Shown: positions 9,346-18,557, counted from the stretch's first letter. The stretch: 64,000 bases of DNA from Bifidobacterium scardovii JCM 12489 = DSM 13734 (GCF_001042635.1 NZ_AP012331.1:1178001-1242000); one strand, 5' to 3'. Program-made: numbers and translations. The notes: generated by a model not told the origin, from the letters alone.

Positions 9346-12138
9346 TCACTGCGCGGGGGCGCTGGCCGCCGCGGGGTCATCGGCCGGCGATCGGAAGATC
9401 TGGGTGAGCCACGGCGCACTGACCGGGCCGACGATGCGGGCGGCTTCGTACGCGTAGCTCAGCGTGAATATCGTGGTGATATTGGTGCTGACCTTGCCAT
9501 CGTCGTCGGTCTGCTGGTTCACCACCAGCACACGCCGGTTCCGCGGATTGTCGCCCCGCAGACCAAGGGAGATGGGCAGCATGAAATTGATGGCATCGTC
9601 CTGCTGCCGGTAGGCGGGAACCACCGTCCTGCCCGCGGCGGCATCGCGGGCTGCGCGGAGCTGGCGTTCCTCGAACCGGGCCCTCAGTCGGTCCTGCAGA
9701 TCCGGGCTCCTGCCGATCAGGGTCTGGGCCTCGTGGGAGAACTTCTCGCACTCGTCCACCCCGTGAGGCAGCTTCGGCCATGATTCCTGTATCGACGGCT
9801 CGTCCCTGGTCACATCCCACAGGAACTCCACGGGGAAGCGGAAGAGCCGTTCCTGGAAGATGTGCTGGCCGTTGAGAATGGACCGGTTCGGGTCGGTCAG
9901 GGACTGGTAGTCGAAGGTCGGCACGTCGTAGGTGACCTCTTCCGGCAGCATGTTGAAACGATCAAGGACCTTTTTGACGCTGCGCGAGTACATGCCTGAC
10001 ATGCTGCCGCTCTGGGTGGCGAAATCGACGAGCTTCCACTGGGGGCGGTAGTCGCCGTGCTTGTCTTTATTGCGCTCGAAACAGGCGATGATGGGCTGCT
10101 TGCCGACGCGCGTGTACAGGCCGGTATTGAACGCCGCCAGCCAGCGATCGCCGTCACGGCTGATCAGCAGCTTGTTCTCGCGCTTGGCCCGGCACAGGGT
10201 CGATGAAAGGTAACCATCCAGAATGTTGTAGACCTTCTTGTTGTCCTTCCGGTCAAGCTGCCAGTGCTCCGGCAGGGCGTACTCGGCCAGGCGACTGAGT
10301 GCCTCGACCTTTTTCCCCGATCGATGGGTCTTGTTGTCGTACAGGCCGATCCGGGCGAAATGATCCAATTGGCGCACGGGAGTGGGGTACATGTCGCCAT
10401 CGTTTACGGCGGCGAGTTCCCATGACGGTGACGTGCCATCCGCCGTCCGCTTGATGAACCCGATGCGGTAGCGGGAATCGCGCATGTCGGGGCTGTCGAT
10501 GGGGAACGCGACGCGCTGCTCCTTGTCGAGATACAGCGCCCGCGAGGCGCATGCTCCGGACCACGCCGACGCGAGCATCGACGGGGCCGGGGTCGCCGGA
10601 ACCAGGCAACGCTGCAATTCGGCGACCACGGCAGGCGTCAATCGTACCTCGGACAGCAGGGCATCCTGACCGGGAACCTTGTCGTATTGGTCGTCGGGCA
10701 GGGGGCTCAGATGGAGCTGCTTGAGCTGCTTGTCGTCCCATTGCTCGATCAGGCTGCCCTTGCCGCGGTACAGGGCCGGGTTCCACGGCAAGCGCACCAA
10801 CGTCGAAGGATCGGGGGCCGGGGCCGGCGTTGGTGCCGGAGCGGAAACCGGTTTGGTCTTGGTGGCCGGTGCCAATGCGGGAGCTGGTGCTGATACCGGC
10901 GTAGATGCCGGTGCCTGGGTTGGTGCCGGAGTGGATGCGGGCTTGGGGGTTGGAGCCGGCGCCGGAGCCTGAGCTGGTGTGGCGTCAGTCGTGAGATCGG
11001 GCTTGCCGCGATACCGATCCGTGCCCGTTGCATCGGCGTCGTATATCAGTATGGATGATTGACCGGCGTCGTCGCGCACGATGATGCCCGAATCCGGCCG
11101 GGCGGCCATCACGTCCAGCCATGCCAGCCGTGCGGGAAGCGTGGTCGGAGGGCGAACGCCGTTGCGGGACAGCGCATCCATAACCGTATCGAGGGGAATC
11201 GGCCCCGTCAGGTCGACCTGCGCCTTGCGCAGGATCTCGACCAGCCTGTCGCGGGTCGGCGGATCGTCCGGCTTTCGGGGAGCGGGCTTCGGCGTTGGCT
11301 TCGGCTTCGGCGGAACAGGGGCGGGCTTCGATTTCGGAGCCGGTGTCGCCGGAGTGGGTTTTGGTGCAGGAGCAGGCGTCTGCGTCGGTTTCGACGCGAC
11401 CGGCTGCTTCGGTTTCGGCGGAACGGAAGCCGAAACCGGCTTCTGCGTTGGCGCCGTCGAAGTTGACTTCGGGGTGGACTTCAGCTTTTGCGTCGGTGCT
11501 GTCGAAGCTGGCTTCGGGGTGGACACGGGTTTCGGCGCAGCCGTCTGGCCTCCGGCCTGTTGCGTAGCGTGTGCTGTCGTGCCGGTCGTGTCCTGGGTGG
11601 CGCGGCCCGTAGGCGTTGTGTTCCTCACGACGCGATCGGGCTGCTGCTTCGGCTTGATACGCAGCACGAGCTCGCTCAGAGCTTTCCGCCAAGTGGATGC
11701 GCCGGTGCTCAGACCGAAGGTTCCGATCGGTATTCCAGCGTCGCGCAACTGTTGTTTGTAAGCCAGCTGGTCCTCCAGCTCCTGCTCCGTGGTCAGACCG
11801 CTGTGCGCGGCCGTCTTTGCGTTCGACGAGGACTCGTAGTAGAAGAACGCCCCGCAGACCACGCCAGCGGCCGAGGCCTTGTCCAGCACGTGAGCCGCGG
11901 CCGACTGCGTGAACGGTTCGCCTTCGCGGTCGGCGCGCATGCCGAACATGGCCAGAACGATGTCCGCGCCGGTGACGTCCTCGGACGGCGCTATCACGCG
12001 CAGCATCGGTATGCTCGGTGTGCGTGTGCGATTCCACAGCGCTATCGGGTCTCTCAGGGGATCGGCAAAATAGTTGGCCATGTCCGGCGTGCTGATGATG
12101 GCGACGTTCAGTGTGGCGGGTAGTGATGGGTGTTCCAT
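9346..12138 (-). CDS. Large multidomain protein with OST-HTH-like and DUF3825-like domains
   Basis: 930 residues. Residues 1-165 form an alpha/beta domain (LNVAIISTPD, GADIVLAMFGM, GVVCGAFFYYES) that may bind a nucleotide or act like a receiver fold. Residues 165-295 are a Pro/Lys/Ala/Thr linker. Residues 295-365 (RDRLVEILRKAQ, then GIIVRDD) resemble an OST-HTH/LOTUS RNA-binding domain. A second Pro/Ala linker covers 385-442. From about 610 to 910 the pattern AFNTGLYTR, PIIACFERN and SYAYEAARIVGP matches my memory of DUF3825, which is found with OST-HTH domains. It is the last gene of the six-gene operon. I infer an RNA-directed effector governed by the phospho-relay. It could instead be a scaffold. 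Confidence 0.75.
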   Translation of the reverse strand: MEHPSLPATLNVAIISTPDMANYFADPLRDPIALWNRTRTPSIPMLRVIAPSEDVTGADIVLAMFGMRADREGEPFTQSAAAHVLDKASAAGVVCGAFFYYESSSNAKTAAHSGLTTEQELEDQLAYKQQLRDAGIPIGTFGLSTGASTWRKALSELVLRIKPKQQPDRVVRNTTPTGRATQDTTGTTAHATQQAGGQTAAPKPVSTPKPASTAPTQKLKSTPKSTSTAPTQKPVSASVPPKPKQPVASKPTQTPAPAPKPTPATPAPKSKPAPVPPKPKPTPKPAPRKPDDPPTRDRLVEILRKAQVDLTGPIPLDTVMDALSRNGVRPPTTLPARLAWLDVMAARPDSGIIVRDDAGQSSILIYDADATGTDRYRGKPDLTTDATPAQAPAPAPTPKPASTPAPTQAPASTPVSAPAPALAPATKTKPVSAPAPTPAPAPDPSTLVRLPWNPALYRGKGSLIEQWDDKQLKQLHLSPLPDDQYDKVPGQDALLSEVRLTPAVVAELQRCLVPATPAPSMLASAWSGACASRALYLDKEQRVAFPIDSPDMRDSRYRIGFIKRTADGTSPSWELAAVNDGDMYPTPVRQLDHFARIGLYDNKTHRSGKKVEALSRLAEYALPEHWQLDRKDNKKVYNILDGYLSSTLCRAKRENKLLISRDGDRWLAAFNTGLYTRVGKQPIIACFERNKDKHGDYRPQWKLVDFATQSGSMSGMYSRSVKKVLDRFNMLPEEVTYDVPTFDYQSLTDPNRSILNGQHIFQERLFRFPVEFLWDVTRDEPSIQESWPKLPHGVDECEKFSHEAQTLIGRSPDLQDRLRARFEERQLRAARDAAAGRTVVPAYRQQDDAINFMLPISLGLRGDNPRNRRVLVVNQQTDDDGKVSTNITTIFTLSYAYEAARIVGPVSAPWLTQIFRSPADDPAAASAPAQ

Positions 12139-12177
12139 GATGTGTCCTCGATGGGTGATCTATGGTTTGCAGGTATC

Positions 12178-13131
12178 CTATACGGATGCGGCGCAGACGG
12201 GGCATGTGCCGTAGGGGGCGTCGCCATCCTTGAATATGCGGTTGCCGCAGGATCCGCACGCGATGATATGCGTGCGCAGGCGGCCGATCAGATGCTCCCA
12301 GTCCGGTGCGTATTGCCGGGGTATGCCGCCGAACCGCAGGGACTTGCCGGTGTCGGCCAGGGGAGCGAAGGCGTCGCGTACGAACCGGGGTATGGCGTCC
12401 CAGGTCGGTCCGGAAGCTTTGCCGTTGCGAAGATCCCCCGCCGGGTCCGCCGACGCGCACCGGGGTAGGGCGGCCCAGCCGGAGACGAACAGGAGCAGCA
12501 GACAGTTCGCCAGCACGTAGCGCAGCATCGCATCGTGCATGGCCTCGTCACCGTCGGTCAGGGTCGGCAGCTGCCAATGTGGCGGGCTGACCGCATCCAT
12601 CAGGGACGGCCGGGCACCGGATGGCACCATGTCGGCCACACTGACCTTTCCGGTCGATGGGTCGATCGCGGCTCGGCGGTTTCCGGGCGTGTCGAGTATG
12701 TTGGGCATGCGGCTCAGTTCCAAGGCGGCGGTGACCAGGGCATCCGGGGAATCGAAGCGCCGGGGCAGTTGCACCAGGTCGCCCAGCGTTCCGGACCGGT
12801 CCGGCTGGAAGGGCTCGGTGACGCAACCGAATCCGCCGTTCGGCGCCACGCGGGTCAGATCTCTCGGGTGCAGGCCGAAGCGGGAGGTCGCCTCGCGCGT
12901 GGCCCGTTCGATGTTGCGGTATGCGACGCGGCGTTCCTGGGGAGCATGGATAACCGACGACCGGAACAACGTCAGGCCAACCTGCTCACCGTCCTCGGTA
13001 CGGGCGGCGGCATGCCACGCGCGTTCGTCCTCGCCGAGAACGCCGAGCACCCGCACCGACGAGCGGTGCGCCTTCATGCCGGTATTGCGCAGGACCACCT
13101 GCGTGCCGGGTTGCAGAATCGTTATACTCAT
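12178..13131 (-). CDS. Pseudokinase-like protein with C-terminal zinc ribbon
   Basis: 317 residues ending in a zinc ribbon, CGSCGN...CPVCAAS (CxxC-x15-CxxC). The middle keeps the skeleton of TerY-P-type kinases: IDPSTGKVSVAD where the metal loop should be, a helical NCLLLLFVSGWAALPR resembling kinase helix F, and WDAIPRFVRDAF before the ribbon. The HRD-type catalytic loop and the DFG aspartate are not recognisable, so it is probably catalytically dead. It starts 4 bases after the preceding stop and ends 39 bases before the DUF3825-like gene. A regulatory or docking role for phosphorylated partners is likely. Confidence 0.65.
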   Translation of the reverse strand: MSITILQPGTQVVLRNTGMKAHRSSVRVLGVLGEDERAWHAAARTEDGEQVGLTLFRSSVIHAPQERRVAYRNIERATREATSRFGLHPRDLTRVAPNGGFGCVTEPFQPDRSGTLGDLVQLPRRFDSPDALVTAALELSRMPNILDTPGNRRAAIDPSTGKVSVADMVPSGARPSLMDAVSPPHWQLPTLTDGDEAMHDAMLRYVLANCLLLLFVSGWAALPRCASADPAGDLRNGKASGPTWDAIPRFVRDAFAPLADTGKSLRFGGIPRQYAPDWEHLIGRLRTHIIACGSCGNRIFKDGDAPYGTCPVCAASV

Positions 13132-13135
13132 GCGT

Positions 13136-14731
13136 TCACCTCATCAGGATTTGGGCTAGGATCGGCAGTCCGATAGCGATGCCGAAGACTGCGATACCGC
13201 CGAGGATGACATGGGCCAAGTCGTTGCCACGATAGGTCAGACCAGACACGGCCAGAGCGACCAGCACGTAGAGGATCGCCACGATGAGCAGCAGCAGTAC
13301 GCCGACCCACCACTCGCGCGTGAAGATGAGATGCCCGTACAACTCCATGAGCCCATACTGCGCCGTATTGTCCGCGGCGGTACTCCACATCAGCATCGAC
13401 CGTGTCAGGATAACGGGAGGCAGTCCGGCCATGCAGATCACCGCCCACGAGATGGCGCCGGTCAAACCCATGCGGATACGCTTGCGCCGAAGACTTGTGG
13501 CCGAAATACGGTACGGCGTGGCTTGACGGCCGAACCAAGGCCGTAACAGGATGCCGAGTGTGAGGAATACGAGTAGGGCCGGGCCGACGAGAATCTGGAT
13601 ATCGATCGTATGATTCATCACCGTGAGTTCCCGTATATTGCCGGCCACCAGATACAGGGCATCCGCGGCCAGCACCGTCGTGACTCGGGACCAGGTGTGC
13701 CGGGGCAATCCGGTGATGACCAGCAGCATCAGATTGAGGAAGGCGGCGGTCAGGATTGCCGGGAACGGCTCGCCGCTCACTGCCCCCATCAGCGGGTTGA
13801 GGAATCCCGGCCATGAGCTGATGCCCAGTTCGGTCAGATGCTGCACACCCAGTGCGGCTGTCAGAGCCAATAGGCTGAAGATCGCCAGCAGGGCCGCTAC
13901 GGTGTTGCTGGGCGGCTGCTTCGCAACGGCGGTTGACTGCTTGCGGGATGCCGCCGGCTTGATGGGGGAGACGTGCGGCCGGCGGATCGTGGACGATGCG
14001 GATGCCGCCGCGGACGGTGACGTTGTGGATCGTCGCGCGGCGTTTGCCGACGGGACCTTCGGGGTGACGCCAAGCACCTGTGCGGCATCATCGCGAGACA
14101 TGCCCAGCAGCTCCTGCAGCTGATTCATGCTGGTCTGCAGTGCCTCGGCCTGGGCTTTGGCTTTGGCTGCATCGGAATCGGGCCGGGAAGAAGGCGGTGC
14201 GGTCGGCTGCGATGGCTGTACGCTGTATGCGGTGTAGGCGAACTGCTGTGCGGACGAGTCGTCGGTCGTCGGTGCGGACGTTGTGGTGTCGGTTAGTTGT
14301 TTGATTGGTCCGGGTATGGCGTTGATCGCCGTGTCGGCCTGTGGGTGGGTCTTGTGGCACAGTGACAGGATGGTCACGGGGATGTCGTCCGAGTCGTCGC
14401 CCAGCAGCAGGCGGTTTTGGGCGACGACGTACCATATGGCCTGGCATTCGGGTGCGGCCGGGTGGCTGCCGTCGTACATGCGTTGCGGTGTGGCCAGTTG
14501 TTCGGGGGACAGTCGGTTCCAGTCGCTGAAGAAGATGCTTGCCGGCGCCCCGGAGATGATCGTATGCGCCGTGCTGTTGGTGATGTAGAGCGCGGTGATG
14601 AGGTCCTTGGGGGCTAGGGTGGTGCGGATCAGTTCCTCGAAGCGTTGTTTGACGGACGGCGAGTCCAAGTCCTGGGGGTCATCGAACAACACCACCCACA
14701 CGGACGACACCGTGCTAGCAACCACACTCAT
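13136..14731 (-). CDS. vWA-like N-terminal domain fused to a polytopic membrane domain
   Basis: 531 residues. Residues 1-147 look like a degenerate von Willebrand A fold: VWVVLFDDPQDL replaces the DxSxS metal motif, then LAPKDLITALYITNS. A Ser/Ala/Gln-rich linker with a short helical patch (about 190-215) follows. From about 270 there are roughly seven transmembrane segments, starting NTVAALLAIFSLLALTAALG and ending ILGGIAVFGIAIGLPILAQI. The start overlaps the kinase-like gene's stop by ATGA. The first 446 bases of the gene are almost identical to 32150-31705. It probably anchors or senses at the membrane for the phospho-signalling operon. Confidence 0.8.
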   Translation of the reverse strand: MSVVASTVSSVWVVLFDDPQDLDSPSVKQRFEELIRTTLAPKDLITALYITNSTAHTIISGAPASIFFSDWNRLSPEQLATPQRMYDGSHPAAPECQAIWYVVAQNRLLLGDDSDDIPVTILSLCHKTHPQADTAINAIPGPIKQLTDTTTSAPTTDDSSAQQFAYTAYSVQPSQPTAPPSSRPDSDAAKAKAQAEALQTSMNQLQELLGMSRDDAAQVLGVTPKVPSANAARRSTTSPSAAASASSTIRRPHVSPIKPAASRKQSTAVAKQPPSNTVAALLAIFSLLALTAALGVQHLTELGISSWPGFLNPLMGAVSGEPFPAILTAAFLNLMLLVITGLPRHTWSRVTTVLAADALYLVAGNIRELTVMNHTIDIQILVGPALLVFLTLGILLRPWFGRQATPYRISATSLRRKRIRMGLTGAISWAVICMAGLPPVILTRSMLMWSTAADNTAQYGLMELYGHLIFTREWWVGVLLLLIVAILYVLVALAVSGLTYRGNDLAHVILGGIAVFGIAIGLPILAQILMR

Positions 14732-15789
14732 GCGCGCGCCTCGTGCCTGATGAACGAGGTGAACAGCTCGGACAGTTCCTTCATTGCCGGACGATCCGCC
14801 GGGGACTCCGACAACGCCGCGAGCAGCGCATCGGCGATCCGTGGATTGAGACGATCGCTGATATGCCGGTGAAGCGCATAGCGCTCACCGGGCTTTTCAT
14901 AGTACCGGTTGGCGCTCGCCTCGTCCCCGGGTTCGTCGTCGAACAGGCGCAGGATGATCAGGGCTGCCTTGTACACGTCCGTGGCCTTCGTCTGCATGGC
15001 GGCGCGTGCTTGATCATGCGCATTTGCATAGCTGTCGACGGCCGTGTCGTCCGAGATTTCGATGCTGTGCTCGGGGGGAATGAAATTCGGACTGTCATTT
15101 TGCGGCGCCGGCGGCAGGGAATGCTCGAAGCGATAGGTTTCCACCTCGATCAGGCGCGGCAGGCATTCCTTCGGTTGGCGTTCGGGAACGGGCACATAGG
15201 CGAGGACATTGGTATCGCTGATATCGCCGACGACCAGTCCCAGCGCGTGGATAAAGGTATAGTATTGCAGCAGATTCGTGGCAAAGGTGATTCGGCCCTT
15301 GTCAGTGAAGGGGATACGCGGCGAACCCATGGTCATGAGCGTGTGCTCGTCCTGCAGCCAGGTGGTCAGCTGCCCGCAGGTGATGCATTCACGGGATTGC
15401 CACACCTCGTTGACGGCCGGCTGCTTGTTGCGCTGCATGTTCATGTCCCTCATCAGGAATCCCGTACAGTCCGCCCCTTTGCGGACGGTGACGATGGGCC
15501 ATGCGCACAGCAGATCCAGATACCCTCGCATCTTGGGGTCGAGCTCGTCATACAGATCGATCAGATGCTGGAGATGGCAGACAGCAGTAGGAAGCTGCCG
15601 CTTGTAATGCTTGTACATGATATTCCCCTGCAAGCGCTTTTGGGCGATGGCACGGGAACTCGAGTCACCGCTGCCATACAGAGGAAGATTTGAGACGTCA
15701 TTGAGTTGGAATATTCTACCCTCATCGCCCCCGGGTTTTTCCGCCACAATATGACTTTTGACATCAGCGAGATCAACACTCAGCGCCAT
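14728..15789 (-). CDS. Divergent protein kinase of the TerY-P type
   Basis: 353 residues. The catalytic-loop equivalent is VVGDISDTNVL (near residue 193), which keeps Asp and Asn. The metal-loop DFG is replaced by IEVETYRF, the form seen in divergent TerY-associated kinases. NFIPPEH matches the APE segment, and DVYKAALIILRLF is the conserved helix with its Asp. The glycine loop is poorly conserved. A Cys pair (ECITC) lies near residue 135. The gene overlaps the phosphatase by 10 bases and the vWA/membrane gene by 4. With the vWA and PP2C genes it makes the vWA-phosphatase-kinase triad. Activity is plausible but not certain. Confidence 0.75.
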   Translation of the reverse strand: MALSVDLADVKSHIVAEKPGGDEGRIFQLNDVSNLPLYGSGDSSSRAIAQKRLQGNIMYKHYKRQLPTAVCHLQHLIDLYDELDPKMRGYLDLLCAWPIVTVRKGADCTGFLMRDMNMQRNKQPAVNEVWQSRECITCGQLTTWLQDEHTLMTMGSPRIPFTDKGRITFATNLLQYYTFIHALGLVVGDISDTNVLAYVPVPERQPKECLPRLIEVETYRFEHSLPPAPQNDSPNFIPPEHSIEISDDTAVDSYANAHDQARAAMQTKATDVYKAALIILRLFDDEPGDEASANRYYEKPGERYALHRHISDRLNPRIADALLAALSESPADRPAMKELSELFTSFIRHEARA

Positions 15790-17471
15790 ACCGCAAGCAC
15801 CGTCCTATCGTCGTCGGAATCAGGGAACAGATACTGGATGACGCGCAGCAGCTCCCATTCGGTGATGGGATTGTCCACGTTGCGCCCGGCCAGCTCCTTG
15901 ACGCAGTAGCCACGGACCTGCGGATGCTTGTCCATATCCTTGCCGATGCCGTCGGTGGTGATCATGATGCAGTCGCCGCGCTGCAAGCGACCGGATTCGA
16001 CGATCGGATAATCGCCATGGTGCTCGTGGCCGGCCCCGACGATCGAATAGTCGTCATGCCGTACGGAAGGCAGCGCGACCACGCGGTTGGAATCGGCATA
16101 GAGACCGTTCCTGAAACGCACCGTGCTCAGGGATTCCACCCGATCTGCAGCCGTTGGATCTTCGGAGTAGTTGGCACCGGAGTGCAGGATGAATCCGCTG
16201 CCGTCACCGGCCAACATCGCCCGGACGTATTCAGTCGGTTCCGGCTCACCTGTGGACGGGGCGTCGCCGCCGGCATGGTCGGCGGCGCGTACCACCAGTA
16301 CCTCGCATGTCGTGCCCAGTATGCCGCCGGCAATCTCGTCGTCGCTGAGCATCGGTTTGCCATCCCGACCGTATCCCAGCTTGCTGCAATAGTTCCGCAT
16401 GCTCGCGCAGACGTATGCGGTGACTTGGCTGAAATCGAGATGCCGTTGCCACTCGGCCTCGCCCGGAGTCAACGCTTCGAGCTGGCGCCGGGTCTCCTTG
16501 ATGGCGCTTTTCACGGCCAACTGCGCGCCGTAGCGCGAATACCGTGCGGCGGATACACCGTCGGCGATGGCACCTACGATGTAACGTCCTTCGGCGGCGG
16601 TGCCGCACGCCACTGCATCCTCGCGCACGCTGGGCTGCGCGCCGGGAGAGTCCGATTGGTGGTGAAGCCCACGTGTGGAGGCGAATCCGACGAGCAGGCC
16701 TTGGTGCGAGACCACATCCGCCACGGAGGACGCGCACGCCAGCTGCTGGTTCTCATCGGCGGCGAACAGCGGTGCTTCGGGCAGATCGGCTTCGCCGATA
16801 TTCGTCACGCCGCGCCGCCACCCGGAGTTCACGGTCTTCAAGTATTGGCCGAGCCATGCTGAGGAGAGGGTATCAACGTGCCGAATGGGTGCATCTTCGG
16901 CTGGTGTTGACGGCGTGGCCGGGGAAGCCTGGCGTGGCGCCGGAGTCGCGGAATCTTCCGGAGATGGAAATTCCTCGGACGGTGCCGACACCGTGGACTG
17001 CGTGTCGCCGTTGTCTGCAGGGACCATATCGTCAGCCGAGGAGGAATCAGCGGCCGGCGGTGTCGGGGCCGGCTGAGCGTCGTTCGCCGGTGGCTGAGGC
17101 TCGGCATTATCTGCGGCATGGTTGGGGGTGATACGCTCCGGCACGGATTCCGTGGCGGCGTCGATCGGAGCCTGTTCGGACGCGGATGGCGACGGTACGG
17201 CAGATGTGGGAACGGTGTCCGGGGAAGCGGTGCCGGGGCCAGTCTGGACGACGATGGGCCGTGTGGGGTCCTCGTCCACGGCGGAGTCCGTGGCCTGCGG
17301 TTCCGGAGCGGACGTCGAGGGGCCGTTAGACGTGGGCTCCTCGGTAGCGGATTGCGCGGCACCCTCAACCGGCGCAGCGTCAACCCGGTCGGTCGGCGTG
17401 GTGTCCGGGGATGAGGGGAGCAGCGACGTGTCGCCAGCCTTCGGTGCGATATGCTGCGCTGGTGCGACCAT
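15780..17471 (-). CDS. PP2C-family protein phosphatase with disordered N-terminus
   Basis: The ATG at 17471 has AAGGAG 8 bases upstream and gives 563 residues. A GTG at 17612 overlapping the previous stop would add 47 residues but has weaker support. The first 190 or so residues are Pro/Ala/Ser/Thr/Glu-rich and probably disordered. The C-terminal half is a PP2C domain: REDAVA, AIADGVSAARYSRYG, MITTDGIGKDM and DDRTVLAVW hold the metal-binding aspartates. It should remove phosphates placed by the kinase at 14728-15789 or by the active kinase at 7739-9295. It is the second gene of the operon and lies after the broken vWA gene. Confidence 0.88.
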   Translation of the reverse strand: MVAPAQHIAPKAGDTSLLPSSPDTTPTDRVDAAPVEGAAQSATEEPTSNGPSTSAPEPQATDSAVDEDPTRPIVVQTGPGTASPDTVPTSAVPSPSASEQAPIDAATESVPERITPNHAADNAEPQPPANDAQPAPTPPAADSSSADDMVPADNGDTQSTVSAPSEEFPSPEDSATPAPRQASPATPSTPAEDAPIRHVDTLSSAWLGQYLKTVNSGWRRGVTNIGEADLPEAPLFAADENQQLACASSVADVVSHQGLLVGFASTRGLHHQSDSPGAQPSVREDAVACGTAAEGRYIVGAIADGVSAARYSRYGAQLAVKSAIKETRRQLEALTPGEAEWQRHLDFSQVTAYVCASMRNYCSKLGYGRDGKPMLSDDEIAGGILGTTCEVLVVRAADHAGGDAPSTGEPEPTEYVRAMLAGDGSGFILHSGANYSEDPTAADRVESLSTVRFRNGLYADSNRVVALPSVRHDDYSIVGAGHEHHGDYPIVESGRLQRGDCIMITTDGIGKDMDKHPQVRGYCVKELAGRNVDNPITEWELLRVIQYLFPDSDDDRTVLAVWR

Positions 17472-17608
17472 ATATTCGCTCCTTACGAAGATGATGCCGG
17501 AACGGCGGAAGAAAAACTCCCGAATGCGGATGAGGATACGGTAGACCCTTGAGAGATCGCCGCCTTCTTGCGGGGAAAACTCAGTACGGGGATCGTTCGG
17601 CGTCATCG

Positions 17609-18370
17609 TCACAGGTCTGCCAGCAGATCGTCGGGATCGCCGGTGCGCCTCATCCTCTCATCGAAGTCACGGAAGAATGCGTCGTCAAGCGTGCCGGCAC
17701 CGGACTTGATCGACGATATCGAATACTGCACCGCATCGATGAACTTTTCGATCATGGCGATGGATCTCGAAGGATCGGAATCGATGTAGTAGTTGCCATG
17801 GTTGCCGCACTGGTATTTCGACAACTTTCCTTCGGCTTCCTGGCAGACGCCGATGCTGATGAAATTCGGCCGGTGTTCGAAATCGTCGGCCGAGATTTTG
17901 CTCCACCATTCGTTGATGCGTTCGTCATCGTCACCTTCGGGCTTGCCGTCGGTCAGGAAGAACACGACCGGCGTGTTCACCTGAATCTCAGCCAGCGAAG
18001 CCTCTCGCTGCAGATTGTCCATACGATGCTTGAGTTCGTCGTACAGCAGGTGGAAGGCTTCGCTGTAACGCGTCTGCCAGTTGGTATCGAAACGATAGTT
18101 CTTGTACCGAGTGAATTCCTGATATTTGCACAAAGGGATGGCGACTTCCGCCGTCTCATTGAAAGGGATCAACTCCAAGCGGATGCGGCTCTGCAGTGTC
18201 GGCTTGGAGTCGCAGATGTCGATGATGGCGGGCAGCAGTTGGTTCGCGGCGTCGATGCGCGTCGCGCTGGTCTTTGAGGAGTCGGTGTTATCGGCCGGTC
18301 AGCCCATGGACTGGGAAGTGTCGATCAGGAAAAAGAGCGGAAAAATAAATTTGTCATTGACGATACGCAT
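17609..18370 (-). pseudogene. TerY-like vWA protein gene with in-frame TGA at codon 24
   Basis: The ATG at 18370 follows GAAGGGAG at a suitable distance. The frame opens FIFPLFFLIDTSQSMG, a vWA domain with an intact metal motif DxSxS. Codon 24, directly after Ser-Met-Gly, is TGA (bases 18301-18299). The same frame then runs on open for 229 codons with normal vWA content (VVFFLTDGKPEGDD, FISIGVCQ, ending DDLLADL). The downstream part has no good start of its own and would lack the metal site. It is therefore a nonsense allele, unless the TGA (followed by C, a leaky context) is read through or is a sequencing error. It is the first gene of the phospho-signalling operon. Confidence 0.8.
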
Positions 18371-18557
18371 GGTACTGGCTCCCTTCTCTACCCGCGCCGC
18401 GGCATGCGGCGCCTGTGGCGCTTATCGCGGCGCCAGACGCTGACAATCGGAGAGCCCGAAGGGGCCAGTCGTACGACTATGGCTCAATATATCACGGTGC
18501 GAGCAGCGTACGGGGGAGTGTCGCCGCACTTCGGGCGCCTTCACGGCATCTCCATCA
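18371..18557 (-). promoter_or_regulatory. Leader and probable promoter region of the island operon
   Basis: This 187-base gap lies between the vWA gene and higA, both on the minus strand. On that strand a TATATT hexamer (18491-18486) could be the -10 of the operon promoter, leaving a leader of about 110 bases. No good -35 is visible. The leader contains GC-rich self-complementary stretches, but nothing I can assign to a known riboswitch. Confidence 0.3.

Noticed and set aside
18299..18301. Selenocysteine insertion at the in-frame TGA
   Set aside because: The position follows a vWA metal motif, where no Cys/Sec role is known. I see no SECIS-like hairpin or sel gene. Nonsense change or readthrough is simpler.
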